Part shown: positions 34,944 through 48,347 of the stretch, one piece after another
Position numbering within the stretch: position 1 is the first letter of the stretch
Layout: every line of letters starts with the position of its first letter
Assembly (NCBI GenBank): GCA_963816985.1
Contig: CAWFMF010000004.1
Location: 1,302,001 to 1,366,000, forward strand
Direction: 5' to 3'
Origin: JAIVJM01 sp963816985
Lineage (GTDB): Bacteria > Acidobacteriota > Blastocatellia > Pyrinomonadales > Pyrinomonadaceae
DNA length: 64,000 nucleotides
Translations under genes and position numbers: made by a program
Notes under the pieces: generated by a model
What the model saw: only the letters and a program-made list of their open reading frames with translations
The model's database searches: none
What the model was told of the DNA's origin: nothing

Positions 34944-37919
34944 TTAGACTTCAATGGGCACGCCGATCGAGACTTCCGTGCCCTCGCCCCGGCGGCTGTT
35001 GACGGCGACGGTGCCGCCCATCTCGGCGGCCCGCTCGCGCATCCCGACGATGCCGAAGTGGCCTCCGCCGCTGCCGCCGTTGTGCGGGTCGAACCCGCGC
35101 CCGTCGTCGCGCACGCTGAGACGGACGTGCTCCGCGTCGAAACTCAGGCTCACGGTAATAAGTCCCGCGCCCGCGTGCCGGACGGCGTTGTTGACGGCCT
35201 CCTGCCCGATGCGCAGGAGGTTGTTCTCGACCTGCGGGGGGAGCGGGCGGAACGTGCCGCTCACCTCGAACTGTGTCTGGACGCGGCTCTCGGCGGTGAG
35301 CCTTCGGGTCATCTCCGCGAGCGCGGTCGGCAAGTCGCTGTCGTCGAGCGACTGCGAGCGCAAGTCCCAGACGTAGCGCCGCGCCTCGGCGATGCTGCTG
35401 CGGACGAGTGCGCGCGCGCGGTCGAGGTGAGTTTGCGCGGCCTCGGTCGAGCGCGGCATGAGACGCGCCACGAGTTCGAGCTGGACGGATGCGCCGAGTA
35501 TCTCCTGCGCGAGGTTGTCGTGTATCTCGCGGGCGATGCGGTTGCGCTCTTGCAGCACCGCCGCGAACCGCGCCTTCATCTGGCGCACGCGCATGAAATA
35601 CAACTGCGCGGCGACGAGCGCGAGGCCGAGGGCACAGAGCGCGTAGAACCACGGCGTGCGGTAGAAGTGCGGCCTCAAGGTGAACTCGAACGCGGCGGGC
35701 GCGCGGCTCCACACGCCGTCGTTGTTGCAGGCCATGACCTCGAAACGGTAATCGCCCGGCCCCAAATTGGTGTAGTAAGCCACGCGGCGCGCGCCGCCCT
35801 CGACCCAGTCTTTGTCGAACCCGGCGAGCCTGTACCTGTATCTGACCTTCTCCGGCGCGACAAAGCTCAGGCCCGCGTAGTGAAAGTCGAAGCGAGCCTT
35901 GCCGGGCGCGAGTTCGGCCTTGCGTGAGGCGCTGACCGGCTCGCCGTCAACGCTCACTTGTTCGACGACTACCGGCGGCGGCTGCGAGTTCGAACGCACG
36001 CCCGCAGGGTCTATCAACGCGACGCCTTTGATGGTCGAGAACCAGAGCCGCCCGTCCGCGCCGCGCCAGCCCGAAGGGTGCCCGCCGCCGCTGCACTCGC
36101 GCGTCGTCATCCCGTCCGCCGTCCCGTAGACGACGGGGCTCACGGAGCTTGCCCGCCCGCCGGCGAAGTCGTCAAGCTCCGCTTTGCCGACGCGGAAGAT
36201 GCCCTTGTTGCAGCTCATCCAGAGGTTGCCCGCGCCGTCTTCGAGGATGCGGTAGATGGTGTCGTTCGGGAGGCCGTCCTGCGTGCTGATGATGGAGAAT
36301 TTCCCGCCCTTCAAGAGGTTCAGCCCGCCCCCGTTGGTGCCGATCCAGAGGCGGCCTTCCCGGTCGCCGTGGAGCGAGATGACGACGTTATCGGAGAGGC
36401 CGTCGCGCGTCGTGTAGGTCGTAAACTTCCCTTCGACGAACCTGCTCAAGCCCCCCAAAGTCCCCGCCCAGAGGTGTCCGGCGGCGTCTTCGTAAATCGT
36501 CCCCACGAAGTCGTCGGCCAGCCCGTCGCGCGTCGTGTAGATTTGGAAGACGCCGTCCTTCATCCGCGTCAGGCCGCCGCGCGTGCCGACCCAGAGAGCG
36601 CCCGCGCGGTCGGCGTAGATGGAACGGACGAAGTCGTTCGCCAGCCCGTCCGCCGAAGTGTAGGTCGTGAACCGGCCTTCGCGCAGGCGGCTCAACCCGT
36701 CGGGCGTGCCGACCCAGAGGTTGCCTTCGCGGTCGTCGAAGAGCGCGAGGATGATGTTACTCGCCAGCCCGTCGGCGGTCGTGTAGGTGTTCACGCCGCC
36801 GTCGCGCCGGATGAGACTCAGGCCGCCGCCGTAGGTTCCGACCCAGACCTGCCCGCGACGGTCTTCGTAGATGGCCTTGACGAGGTCGCTCGGCAACCCT
36901 TCCTTCGTCGTGTAGGTGGCGAACTTTTTGTCCCTCAGTTGATGAAGCCCGCCCGACTCGGTGCCGACCCAGAGGCTTCCTTCGGCGTCCTCGAAGAGCG
37001 CAAGAACGATGCCCCGCGAGAGAACTTCTTCGGAGGCGTGCGTCTCGAAGCGCCCGCCGCGCCGGAGGCTCAAGCCGCCAGCCGTCCCGACCCACAAGTC
37101 GCCCTCCCTGTCGGCGCGCAGAGAGATGACGCGGTTATCGGGCAGTCCGTCTTTGACGGTGTAACTCGTAAATCGGCCCTGCTCGTAAGAGACGAGTCCG
37201 TCGAGCGTGCCGAGCCAGAGGCGACCTTCGCTGTCTTGAGTGATGGCATCCACGCTGCCCGTCACGAGGCCGTCCCGCGCGGTGAAGTTGGTAAACTCTC
37301 CGTCTTTGAACCGGCTGAGCCCGTCGCTCGTGCCGACCCAGAGAGCGCCCGCTTCGTCCTCGAAGAGAGAGCGAACGAGGTTACTCGGCAGGCCGTCGCG
37401 CGTCGTGTAGGTCGTAAACTTCCCTTCGCGGAAACGCGCCAGCCCCGCCGACGTGCCGACCCAGAGGCTGCCCTCGCGATCTTCGTAAGCCACCTCCACG
37501 TCGTCGCCGGGGAGCCCGTGCTGCGTGTTGAAGGTCGCCCACTCGCCGCCGGAGAGGCGTGTGAGGCCCGCCGAAGTGCTCACCCAGAGGACGTTCTTCG
37601 CCGCCGGGAGCAGGTCGCGGATATCGTTGCTCTTGAGCTGCGGCGTGTTCTGCTTGTCGAAGACGACGAAGCCGTTGCCGTCGAAGCGCGCTAAGCCCTC
37701 GCGCGTCGCGACCCAGATGTAGCCGTCCTCCGTCTGGGCGACCGAGCGGACGGTGTTCTGCGGCAGCCCGTTCTCGGTCTGCCATGTCTGGCGGCTGTAC
37801 TGCGCGAGCGGCGTGCGCGGGTCGAGCGCGTGCGCCTGCCCCGCGCCGAAAATCATGAGCGCGGAGAGCAGCCTGAAGAGGTGTGCTATAAAGTCGCCGG
37901 GGTGAATTGACAGGCGCAT
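34944..37919 (-). CDS. Two-component-propeller sensor histidine kinase (HisKA_3)
   Basis: 991 residues. A signal peptide precedes about 14 propeller repeats (LWVGTSAGLARFREGKF-like, each with DGL) forming a large periplasmic sensor, residues about 35-610. A Y_Y_Y domain (FHYAGLSFVAPEKVRYRYRL) follows, then one membrane segment (WFYALCALGLALVAAQLYF), HisKA_3 with the phospho-His in RIAREIHDNLAQ, and an HATPase domain (RIGQEAVNNAVRHAG, DDGRGFDP, GIVGMRERA). This architecture, like Bacteroides hybrid sensors without receiver, commonly senses oligosaccharides. It pairs with the regulator at 34288. Confidence 0.92.
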   Translation of the reverse strand: MRLSIHPGDFIAHLFRLLSALMIFGAGQAHALDPRTPLAQYSRQTWQTENGLPQNTVRSVAQTEDGYIWVATREGLARFDGNGFVVFDKQNTPQLKSNDIRDLLPAAKNVLWVSTSAGLTRLSGGEWATFNTQHGLPGDDVEVAYEDREGSLWVGTSAGLARFREGKFTTYTTRDGLPSNLVRSLFEDEAGALWVGTSDGLSRFKDGEFTNFTARDGLVTGSVDAITQDSEGRLWLGTLDGLVSYEQGRFTSYTVKDGLPDNRVISLRADREGDLWVGTAGGLSLRRGGRFETHASEEVLSRGIVLALFEDAEGSLWVGTESGGLHQLRDKKFATYTTKEGLPSDLVKAIYEDRRGQVWVGTYGGGLSLIRRDGGVNTYTTADGLASNIILALFDDREGNLWVGTPDGLSRLREGRFTTYTSADGLANDFVRSIYADRAGALWVGTRGGLTRMKDGVFQIYTTRDGLADDFVGTIYEDAAGHLWAGTLGGLSRFVEGKFTTYTTRDGLSDNVVISLHGDREGRLWIGTNGGGLNLLKGGKFSIISTQDGLPNDTIYRILEDGAGNLWMSCNKGIFRVGKAELDDFAGGRASSVSPVVYGTADGMTTRECSGGGHPSGWRGADGRLWFSTIKGVALIDPAGVRSNSQPPPVVVEQVSVDGEPVSASRKAELAPGKARFDFHYAGLSFVAPEKVRYRYRLAGFDKDWVEGGARRVAYYTNLGPGDYRFEVMACNNDGVWSRAPAAFEFTLRPHFYRTPWFYALCALGLALVAAQLYFMRVRQMKARFAAVLQERNRIAREIHDNLAQEILGASVQLELVARLMPRSTEAAQTHLDRARALVRSSIAEARRYVWDLRSQSLDDSDLPTALAEMTRRLTAESRVQTQFEVSGTFRPLPPQVENNLLRIGQEAVNNAVRHAGAGLITVSLSFDAEHVRLSVRDDGRGFDPHNGGSGGGHFGIVGMRERAAEMGGTVAVNSRRGEGTEVSIGVPIEV

Positions 37920-38118
37920 CGGTTAGACCGCACTTCGGATGGGGCCGCCGAGTTAAATGGCTGGCGAAATTATAACGGAAGACGGAGACACAGGCTAAGT
38001 GTTTGCCGCCGACACAGGGGACTAGGGCGCTGTGCCGCCGACGCTCGATGCGTTTATGATATTGACGCCCGCCCGCCTTCATTCTAATTTCAAAGGCGCG
38101 TGATGTTGTGAGGAGAAC

Positions 38119-38652
38119 ATGCTGACTTCGACACCGACGAGAATCTTGCTGGCGGCGTCGCTCCTGCTTTCCGCGAGCGTCGGCGTGGCCGCCCTCTACC
38201 GCGCGCGCTGGCGCACCGCCACGGCGCAGGAGCTGCGGGGCGTGCTCCCGGCGCGCGCGCCCGTCATCAAGGAATACATCGAGACGGAGTTCCGCACCGC
38301 TTCGGGCATCACCGACGGTCGCGGCAAGTTCATCGCGGGCGTGGTGATGATTACGGCGGGCTACTCCGCCGAGGGCAAATATTCTCACTTCCTCATCACC
38401 CAGACGCCGCTCCGGGTGGCCGACTTTGACCTTCAGCCCGGCCAGTACGTCTTCGGCTACCGGCGGACGAATGATGAGACCATCCGCGTCAACTTCTACC
38501 GCGCCGCGAGCGGCGAGCCCGTAGGCGAAGCCGACGCCTACCGCAACCGCAGGAGCAGCGCGGTGCGCTCCCTGCTCATCAACCCGCCCGTGGGCGGCAA
38601 GGCGCACATCCAGATAGGGCGCTTCCTCCTCGAATACCGGGTGACTGAATGA
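38119..38652 (+). CDS. Hypothetical exported protein (177 aa)
   Basis: Unrecognised. A hydrophobic N-terminal segment (ILLAASLLLSASVGVAALY) is a signal peptide or membrane anchor. The remainder is beta-rich (VIKEYIETEFRTASG, SHFLITQTPLRVADFDLQPG, YVFGYRRTNDETIRVNFYRA) and could be a carboxypeptidase-regulatory-like or lipocalin-like sandwich. A strong GAGGAGAAC ribosome site lies before the ATG. It is divergent from the kinase gene and upstream of a TonB receptor. Confidence 0.7.
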   Translation: MLTSTPTRILLAASLLLSASVGVAALYRARWRTATAQELRGVLPARAPVIKEYIETEFRTASGITDGRGKFIAGVVMITAGYSAEGKYSHFLITQTPLRVADFDLQPGQYVFGYRRTNDETIRVNFYRAASGEPVGEADAYRNRRSSAVRSLLINPPVGGKAHIQIGRFLLEYRVTE

Positions 38653-38743
38653 AGTAAGTCAGAAGTCAGAACGATGAACGATGAACTGAAAGGCGGAAGG
38701 CAGTTGTTTTCAGTTCATCGTTCAGCGTTCTGACTTCTGACTT
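38653..38743. repeat. Palindromic element, family C copy 2
   Basis: AGTCAGA ACGATGA ACGATGA ACTGAAA GG on the left; CAGTTCATCGTTCAGCGTTC then TGACTTCTGACTT on the right, in 7-base units. It begins at the stop codon of the preceding gene. Confidence 0.9.
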
Positions 38744-38878
38744 TCTCCCCTTGTCTCCAACTAAAGTTTGACCCCGCCGCCCAACCTTCGCCCCATGACA
38801 CGCGCGAGGAGTTGTGTCGTAATGCGCTCGCACGTCCAACTCGCCCTTCTAAAACTGTCCGCCTCGAGCCGTCGCCAG

Positions 38879-41872
<2,994 letters not shown>

Positions 41873-41882
41873 ACTTGCTCCT

Positions 41883-41977
41883 GTCAGAACCGCCTGCCGC
41901 AAGCGGGCGGGCCTCGTTTCGGTGAGCGGGCCTTGCATGAGCAGCAGAACCCGCTCGCTACCGCAAGCGGTTCTGAC
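41883..41977. repeat. Palindromic element, family G copy 2
   Basis: GTCAGAACCGCCTGCCGCAA at the left and TACCGCAAGCGGTTCTGAC at the right, with a diverged middle. It lies after the TonB receptor gene. Confidence 0.75.
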
Positions 41978-42079
41978 GTTGACGCTCCCGAAGTAGTAGC
42001 ATCCGAAAACAGAAGGACGAAGAGGCTTGAGATGAAATGTCTCAAGCCTCTTTCTTCATTGCTCACAGCTCACTGCTAT

Positions 42080-43219
42080 TCAGACTTTGATGAAGATGCG
42101 GCGGCGGTAGAGGATGGTCATCACGCCGAGCCAGAGGAGGATAATGCAGAGGGCGAACATGAGCGAGGCGCATTCGGGCGAGGCCCACGAGGCGAACGCG
42201 GTCTCAAAGATGAGCGTCTTCAAGTCCGCGCGTGTGCCGTCGGCGCGTGTGAGGCTGATGGTCGAGATGACGTTCGAGAAAAGCTCCGCGAGGAAGTAGA
42301 GAGCCAGCGCGTTGGTTCCGAAGACGACGAACGGCTTCGCCCAGCGTTTGTAGCCCTTGATGTCCACGAGCCAGTAGCAGAGCGCCAGCAGTTGCAGCGC
42401 CAAGCCCGCCGTGAAGATGACGAAGGAACTCGTCCACAGAGCCTTGTTGATGGGGAAACAGTAGTGCCACGCCCACCCGGCGACGACTCCGGCTGCGCCC
42501 GCCACGAACATCGCCGCCGTCTTCTCGACGGGGCTCCGCCGTGAACGAAGAAGATGCCCGGTCAGCACCCCGCACAGCGTCGTCGCGACGGCGGGAATCG
42601 TGCTCAGGATGCCTTCCGGGTCGTACTGAGGTTTCCACGTGTGCCCGGCCAGCAGTTTTCTATCAACGTAGGAAGCGAGGCTCCCCTCCATGCTCAAATC
42701 ACCAGCCGCGAAGCCGGGCGCGGCGACCAACTTCATCAACATCCAGTAGAGCAAGAGCAACGCGACGGCGATAAGGGCCTGCGTGCGCCAGTTTGTCTTG
42801 AGGAAGATGAGCGACGAGATGAGATAGCAGACGGCGATGCGCTGCAAGACGCCGGGGATGCGGAGCGTCGAGAGGTCGAAGTAAGGGAAGCCGCCGAGGA
42901 ATAAGCCCAACGCGAAGATGATGGCCGCGCGGCGAAAGATTTTCAGGTAGAGGTCGCGCTTACTGCCGCCCGCTTCGGCGCGGCGCGAGAGTGCGAGCGT
43001 GATGGAGACGCCGACGATGAAGAGGAAGAAGGGGAAGACGAAGTCGGTCGGCGTCCAGCCGTGCCACGCGGCGTGCTCCAAAGGGTCGTAGATGGCCTCC
43101 CACGTGCCGGGGTTGTTGACGAGAATCATCCCCGCGATGGTCAGGCCGCGAAACACGTCGAGCGAAACCAGACGGCCCGTCCCTTGTTCCCCTTCGCGCT
43201 CTCCGGTCATTGCGTCCAT
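42080..43219 (-). CDS. HGSNAT-like membrane acyltransferase (DUF5009)
   Basis: 379 residues with about ten membrane segments. Begins RLVSLDVFRGLTIAGMILVN, then HGWTPTDFVFPFFLFIVGVS, the signature of the heparan-alpha-glucosaminide N-acetyltransferase family, including the conserved His; LRIPGVLQRIAVCYLISSL is another family block. The animal enzyme acetylates glucosamine across the lysosomal membrane. Here, next to GH3/GH20 glycosidases and phosphoglucosamine mutase, transmembrane acetylation of a sugar is a reasonable idea. Confidence 0.87.
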   Translation of the reverse strand: MDAMTGEREGEQGTGRLVSLDVFRGLTIAGMILVNNPGTWEAIYDPLEHAAWHGWTPTDFVFPFFLFIVGVSITLALSRRAEAGGSKRDLYLKIFRRAAIIFALGLFLGGFPYFDLSTLRIPGVLQRIAVCYLISSLIFLKTNWRTQALIAVALLLLYWMLMKLVAAPGFAAGDLSMEGSLASYVDRKLLAGHTWKPQYDPEGILSTIPAVATTLCGVLTGHLLRSRRSPVEKTAAMFVAGAAGVVAGWAWHYCFPINKALWTSSFVIFTAGLALQLLALCYWLVDIKGYKRWAKPFVVFGTNALALYFLAELFSNVISTISLTRADGTRADLKTLIFETAFASWASPECASLMFALCIILLWLGVMTILYRRRIFIKV

Positions 43220-43250
43220 TCGTCAACCCCTCCGGACTCTCAAGCAATAT

Positions 43251-43324
43251 GTCAGAACCGCCTGCGGTAGCGGGCGGGTGTCTGCTGGCGTTAAGACCCG
43301 CCCGCTACCGCAGGCGGTTCTGAC
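43251..43324. repeat. Palindromic element, family G copy 3
   Basis: GTCAGAACCGCCTGCGGTAG, then CGGGCGGGT, paired with ACCCGCCCGCTACCGCAGGC then GGTTCTGAC. Near-perfect arms of about 29 bp, loop about 15 bases. It lies between the HGSNAT-like gene and the phosphohexomutase gene. Confidence 0.9.
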
Positions 43325-43348
43325 TCGTACTCACATTCGTAATTCGCT

Positions 43349-44719
43349 CTAAACCTCCAAGCACCCGCGCACGTGTCCCCTGACCTCTTCGATGATGCGG
43401 GCGGCGCGCTCCTCCGTCGCGGCCTCGGCGACGAGGCGGATGATGGGCTCCGTGTTGGAACCCCTGACGAGAAACCAGCCGTCGGGGGTCGTCACCTTCA
43501 CGCCGTCGCGCAGGTCGAGCGGCAAGTGCGCGTACTCGTCGCGAATCTTCCTCAGCGCCACGCCGATTTTGTCCGAACGGCAGACGAGTTTCTCCTTCAA
43601 CATGAAGTGGGGCGGAATGGCGGCGACGAGTTCCGAGACCTTGAGCCCCGTGTCGGCCAGAAGGTGAAGGACGAGGGCCATGCCGACGAGGCTGTCGCGC
43701 GCGAAGTTGATACGCGGGTAGATGACGCCGCCGTTGCCTTCGCCGCCGATGACAGCGCCCACGCGCCGCATCTCCTCGGCCACGTTGGCCTCGCCGATGC
43801 GCGAACGATGAACAGTGCAGCCGAACTCACGGGCCACCGCTTCGAGCGCGTGCGTCGTCGCGAGGTTCGCCACCACGGGGCCGCGCTCCCTGCCGAGCAC
43901 GTAGCGCGTCGCTAAGACGAGCGTGTACTCCTCGCCGATAGGCTCGCCGCGCTCGGAGACGACGGCGAGCCGGTCGGCGTCCATGTCCTGCGCGAAGCCG
44001 ACATCGGCCCCGTGCTCTCTGACCGCCGCGCACAGCGCGCCGAGATTCTCCGGCACCGGCTCTGCCCCGCGCGGGAACATCCCGTCCGGCGTGACGTTGA
44101 TCCGGAAGACTTCCGCGCCGAGCGCTTCCAGAAGGCGCGGCGCGACCAGAGAGCCCGCGCCGTTGCACGAGTCCACGACGACGCGGAGCTTTCGCGCGGG
44201 CGGCGGCACGAGAGGTAACGTGCCGAGCGCGTCGAGGATGGCCTTGACGTGCAGGTCGAGCGCGCCCGCGTCCTGCTCGACGGCGCGCATCTCCGCCCCC
44301 GTCACTTTCGTGTATTCGCCCTGATGGTAGATGTCGGAGAGCTGCCGCGCCTGCGGCCCCGTGAGGAAGAGCCCTTCGGCGTTGACGAACTTGAGCGCGT
44401 TCCACTCGGCGGGGTTGTGGCTGGCCGTGATGGCGATGCCTCCACGCGCGCGCCGCTCGCGCACGAGCAGTTGCACGGTCGGCACCGGGCACACGCCGAG
44501 GTCAACGGCGCGGCAGCCCGAAGAGAGCAGCCCCGCCAAGACCGCCTGCCGCACCATCTCGCCCGACGTGCGCGTGTCGCGCCCGATGACTATCGCGCCC
44601 GGCCCCGCGTAAGTGCCGAACGCCTGCGCGAAGCGCACCAGCAAGCCCGGAGTCAAAGACTCGCCCACCACGCCGCGCACGCCGGAGATGCTGATTTTGA
44701 GAGTCGGTATGGCTCGCAT
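43349..44719 (-). CDS. glmM: Phosphoglucosamine mutase-type phosphohexomutase
   Basis: 456 residues. ISGVRGVVGESLTPGLLVRF, the catalytic phosphoserine Ser100 in AITASHNPAEWNALKF, the metal loop DMDADR, the sugar loop GGEGNGGVIYP and the phosphate loop VRGSNTEPIIRL are all present. It would interconvert glucosamine-6-P and glucosamine-1-P for UDP-GlcNAc. The symbol is given on motif grounds; related mannose mutases are similar. It lies 30 bases after the GH3 gene on the same strand. Confidence 0.85.
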   Translation of the reverse strand: MRAIPTLKISISGVRGVVGESLTPGLLVRFAQAFGTYAGPGAIVIGRDTRTSGEMVRQAVLAGLLSSGCRAVDLGVCPVPTVQLLVRERRARGGIAITASHNPAEWNALKFVNAEGLFLTGPQARQLSDIYHQGEYTKVTGAEMRAVEQDAGALDLHVKAILDALGTLPLVPPPARKLRVVVDSCNGAGSLVAPRLLEALGAEVFRINVTPDGMFPRGAEPVPENLGALCAAVREHGADVGFAQDMDADRLAVVSERGEPIGEEYTLVLATRYVLGRERGPVVANLATTHALEAVAREFGCTVHRSRIGEANVAEEMRRVGAVIGGEGNGGVIYPRINFARDSLVGMALVLHLLADTGLKVSELVAAIPPHFMLKEKLVCRSDKIGVALRKIRDEYAHLPLDLRDGVKVTTPDGWFLVRGSNTEPIIRLVAEAATEERAARIIEEVRGHVRGCLEV

Positions 44720-44749
44720 AAAAATCTGCCGTGGACTCGCCCGCGCGGC

Positions 44750-47312
44750 CTACCTGCCCGCCCCCACGACTGCCGGTGTGAGCGTCAGGCCGCCCCGCAG
44801 CTCTATCTGCGCGGACGAGCGACCGACGAGCACTTCGTACTTGCCCGGCTCGGCGCGCCAACGCTTCGCCGCAACGTCGTAGTAGGAGAAGGCCCGCCCG
44901 TCGAGCTGGACGGACACGCGCTTCGATTCGCCGGGCCGCAAGCGTACTTTCGCGAACCCCTTCAACTCCTTCGAGGGCCGCTCAACCTTCGCCTTCGGGC
45001 TCCCGACGTAGACCTGTGCCACGTCCGAGCCCTCGCGCGCGCCCGTGTTCCGCACGTCGAAAGAGACCTCGAAGCGCGGCCCCCCGGTGTCGCCTGTTAC
45101 TGCGATAATCGGCGTCACGGACAGGTTGTCGTAGGCGAACGTCGTGTATGAGAGGCCGTGCCCGAACGGGAAGAGCGGCTTCACGTTGTTCCGCTCGTAA
45201 CCTCTGATAGCCGACGAACACACCCTCCTGATAGACGACGCGCCTCGTGCCCGCCGCCGGGTAGTAGCTGCCGTGCGCGGGGTTGTCTTCCCAGCGGCGC
45301 TCGAACGTGACGGGGAGGCGGCCCGAAGGGTTCACTTGACCGAAGAGGATTTCGGCGAGGGCGGTTCCGCCCTCCTGCCCCGGATACCAAGCCTGAACGA
45401 TTGACGGGACGCGCTCGACCCACGCGCCCATGTCCACGCCTCCGCCCGACGTGAGAAGGACGACCGTGTTTTTGTTCGCCGCCGCCATCTCACGAATCAA
45501 CTCGTCTTGTCCGGGCGGCAGACGGAAGGTTCGGTCGGCGGCCTCGCTCTCGGTCTCAGGGTCGAAGCCCGCGGCGACGACTACCACGTCGGCCTTCGCG
45601 GCGAGCGACTTGGCCTGCGCGTCCACCAAAGTCCCACGGCGCGCGACGCCGAACCTGAGCCGACCGCCGAGCCACTGCGAGCGCCCACGGTGTTCGAGCA
45701 CGACCTTGTGAGGCCGCGCGTCGAGCGCGAGGGTGGCGTAGTTGGTCATCGCCGGGTGAGTCTCCCAGTTGTCGAGCACGAGCTTGTCGTCGAGGTAGAG
45801 GCGGAAGGAGCCGCCGTCCTCGCCCGTCGCCTCGACGAAGACTTCGTGCTCGCCCGCGGACTTCGGGACGTAATAGCCCGTCCAACGCTCGGCCACGGTG
45901 TTGGACGGGAAGTCCACGGATATTTCGCCGACCGTGCCGCGCGGGGCGCGACGGAAGTTGACGTGTTGCTCGGTGCGTGTGATGAGGGGCGCGGTCTTCA
46001 ATTCGGGGTCGCCGAAGTATTCGGCCTTGAGCCCCGGCGTGCCGCCTTGAGCGTCGGTCTGAAAGTCGGTCGCGTCGGCCAGCTCGCCGTGCGTCGGCAG
46101 GCCACGGTGGTAGGTGACGCTCGCATCGGGGCCGAGCAGGTTGCTCAAGCCTTCGAGGATGGAGACGGCGGTGAAGGGCTCGACGCGCCCGCTGCCGCCG
46201 CCTATCGGCACTGCCGGATACGCGCCGGGGCCGACGACGGCCACCGTCTTTGCCTTCGCGCGTTCGAGCGGGAGCAGGCCGCCTTCGTTCTTCAGCAAGA
46301 CGACGCCCTCGCGCGCGGCTTCGAGCGCGACGCGGCGGCCCTGCTGGTTGAAGCGCGGGATGTTGAGGTCTGTCTGGTCGCGGTCGAGCCAGCCGAAGCG
46401 GGCGGCGGTGCGGAGGATGCGGCGCACCTTGTCGTCAATCGTCGCCGTCGTGACCTTGCCCTGCTCGATGGCGGGCAGAAGATTCTGGCGGTTCATGTTC
46501 AGCCCGGCGGGCATCTCCAAATCCTGCCCGGCGTTGGCGGCGGCTACGCCGTCGTAGGTGGCGAACCAGTCGGACATCATCACGCCGTCGAAGCCCCATT
46601 CGGCCTTTGCCACTTCGGTCAGGAGGTGCTTGCTCTGCGAAGCGTGCTCGCCGTTGAGGAGGTTGTACGAGTCCATGATGGCCCCGACCCTCGCCTCTCT
46701 GACCGCCGCCTCGAAGGCCGGGAGGTAGATTTCTCTTAGCGTGCGCTCGTCAATCACCGAGTCGGTCTTGTGCCGGTCGAACTCGGAGTTGTTGCCCGCG
46801 AAGTGCTTGATGGTGGCGCTGACCTGCTGCGACTGGACGCCTCGCACGTAGCCGACGGCCATGCGCGCCGCGAGCAGAGGGTCTTCGCCGAGGTACTCGA
46901 AGTTGCGCCCGTTCATCGGCGCGCGGTAGATGTTGACGCCGGGGCCGAGGAGGAAGTGGACGCCCTTCGAGCGCGCGTCGCGCCCGATCTCGGTGCCGAC
47001 GCGCTCGGCGAGCGCGGTGTTCCAGGTGGCGGCGAGCGCGACGCCGCCGGGCATGGCCGTCGCGGGGCCGTAGTGGCGCACGCCCGCCGGGCCGTCCGCC
47101 ATCTTCAGGCGCGGGACTTTCAAACGCTCGACGCCCCGGACGAAGAAGCCGTCCACGCCGCCGATGAGGTCAACCTTCTCCTCCAAAGTCATCTGCCGGA
47201 TGATGGACTCGATGCGGCGCTCGACTTCTTCATCACGCGCCTGCGCGGGCGCGTGCGCGACGCACTGAAGGATGATGGAGAGGGCGGCTAAGGCCGAGCA
47301 AAGCTTTCTCAT
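44750..47312 (-). CDS. Glycoside hydrolase family 3 with PA14 insert, one frameshift
   Basis: Signal peptide (LCSALAALSIILQCVAHAP). GH3 N-terminal domain with the catalytic Asp in GFDGVMMSDWFATYDG; GH3 C-terminal domain starting ALEAAREGVVLLKNEGGLLP, interrupted by a PA14 domain (GLKAEYFGDPELKTAPLITR), and a fibronectin-III-like tail (FEVSFDVRNTGAREGSDVAQ). The frame breaks near 45206: VFVGY must be joined to RGYERNNVKPLFPFGHGLSY, one extra base. About 850 residues if intact. Probable exo-beta-glucosidase or related; substrate unproven. Overlaps the SMP-30 gene end by 4 bases. Confidence 0.88.
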
Positions 47313-48280
47313 AGTTCCGACTTTCCGCGCTCTTGCGCCTTATACTTTCGCGGGAGGAGTCTGTAACCTCTCACGCCTTTGAGGTCGAGGCGGAAGAGTC
47401 CGCCCTTCGTCGTCTTCTCTTCGCCGAGCGCGCCGGTGACGTAGAGTTCATCCATGCGCGGGCCGCCGAAGGCGACGTTGCTGGTGGTCAGATTCCCCGC
47501 CCCGTAGCGGCGCAGGATTTTGCCTTTGGGGCTCAAGACCTGCACCTGCCGCATGCCGTAGTGGGCGACGAAGAGGTTGCCCGCCGCGTCGAAGCACATC
47601 CCGTCGGGCTCGTTGCCGATCTGCCCTTCGCCTTTCAACGGAAGTTCGGCGAAGACCGTCATCTTCCCCAACTTTCCGGGCGCGATGACCTCGTAGCTGA
47701 GGATGCGGTTGTGGTGGCTCTCGCCGACGAGCAGCCGTCTACCGTCGGGCCGCAACGCGATGCCGTTGGGGAAGGCGAGTCCCGACGCCGAGAGGTGCGT
47801 CTTGCCTTGCGCGTCAACGTAGTGAACCGTGCCGATGGGGTTCTTCGGGCTTGAGCCGCCGGGGTCTGTGAAGTAGAAGCCGCCGTTCTTGTTATCGAGC
47901 GTCAAATCGTTCGGCGCGCGCAGAGGCTTCCCGTCGCATTCGGACGAAGCCTCGTCCATGATCTTCCCTGCGGAGTCAAGACGCAGGACGGCATGCCTGC
48001 CGCCGTCGCAGACGAGGTGCGTGCCGTCGGGCAGAATCTTGTGGCCGTTGGGCGCGCCCATCCGCGCCCAATCCTTCGCCACGCCGTCCGCGCCGATGCG
48101 GTAGATGGTTCCGTGGTAAACGTCGGAGATGTAAACCGCGCCTTCGCGGTCTATGACGACGCCCTCGCTGTAGCCGGGAACCTCCGCGACTTTGATCGCC
48201 TTCACTCTGCCCTCCGGCGGCAGACTCCCGTTCGCGAACGCCGCGGCGATGAAGACGACCGCGAAAAGAATTTTTTTCAT
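47309..48280 (-). CDS. SMP-30/gluconolactonase-like periplasmic protein
   Basis: 323 residues with a signal peptide (KKILFAVVFIAAAFANG). Six-bladed propeller family signs: VPGYSEGVVIDREG with the metal Glu, LRAPNDLTLD with Asn, GLAFPNGIALRPDGRRLLVG and NEPDGMCFDAAGNLFVAHYG with the Asp ligand. It would hydrolyse a sugar lactone. It is translationally coupled (4-base overlap, ATGA) to the GH3 gene, so the pair probably acts on the same released sugar. Confidence 0.88.
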   Translation of the reverse strand: MKKILFAVVFIAAAFANGSLPPEGRVKAIKVAEVPGYSEGVVIDREGAVYISDVYHGTIYRIGADGVAKDWARMGAPNGHKILPDGTHLVCDGGRHAVLRLDSAGKIMDEASSECDGKPLRAPNDLTLDNKNGGFYFTDPGGSSPKNPIGTVHYVDAQGKTHLSASGLAFPNGIALRPDGRRLLVGESHHNRILSYEVIAPGKLGKMTVFAELPLKGEGQIGNEPDGMCFDAAGNLFVAHYGMRQVQVLSPKGKILRRYGAGNLTTSNVAFGGPRMDELYVTGALGEEKTTKGGLFRLDLKGVRGYRLLPRKYKAQERGKSEL

Positions 48281-48347
48281 TAAGCTCCGTGATGCCTCCT
48301 GCGAGAATGTTAAGAGTCCGTTTCAAAAAACTGCGTGGGTAATGTTT

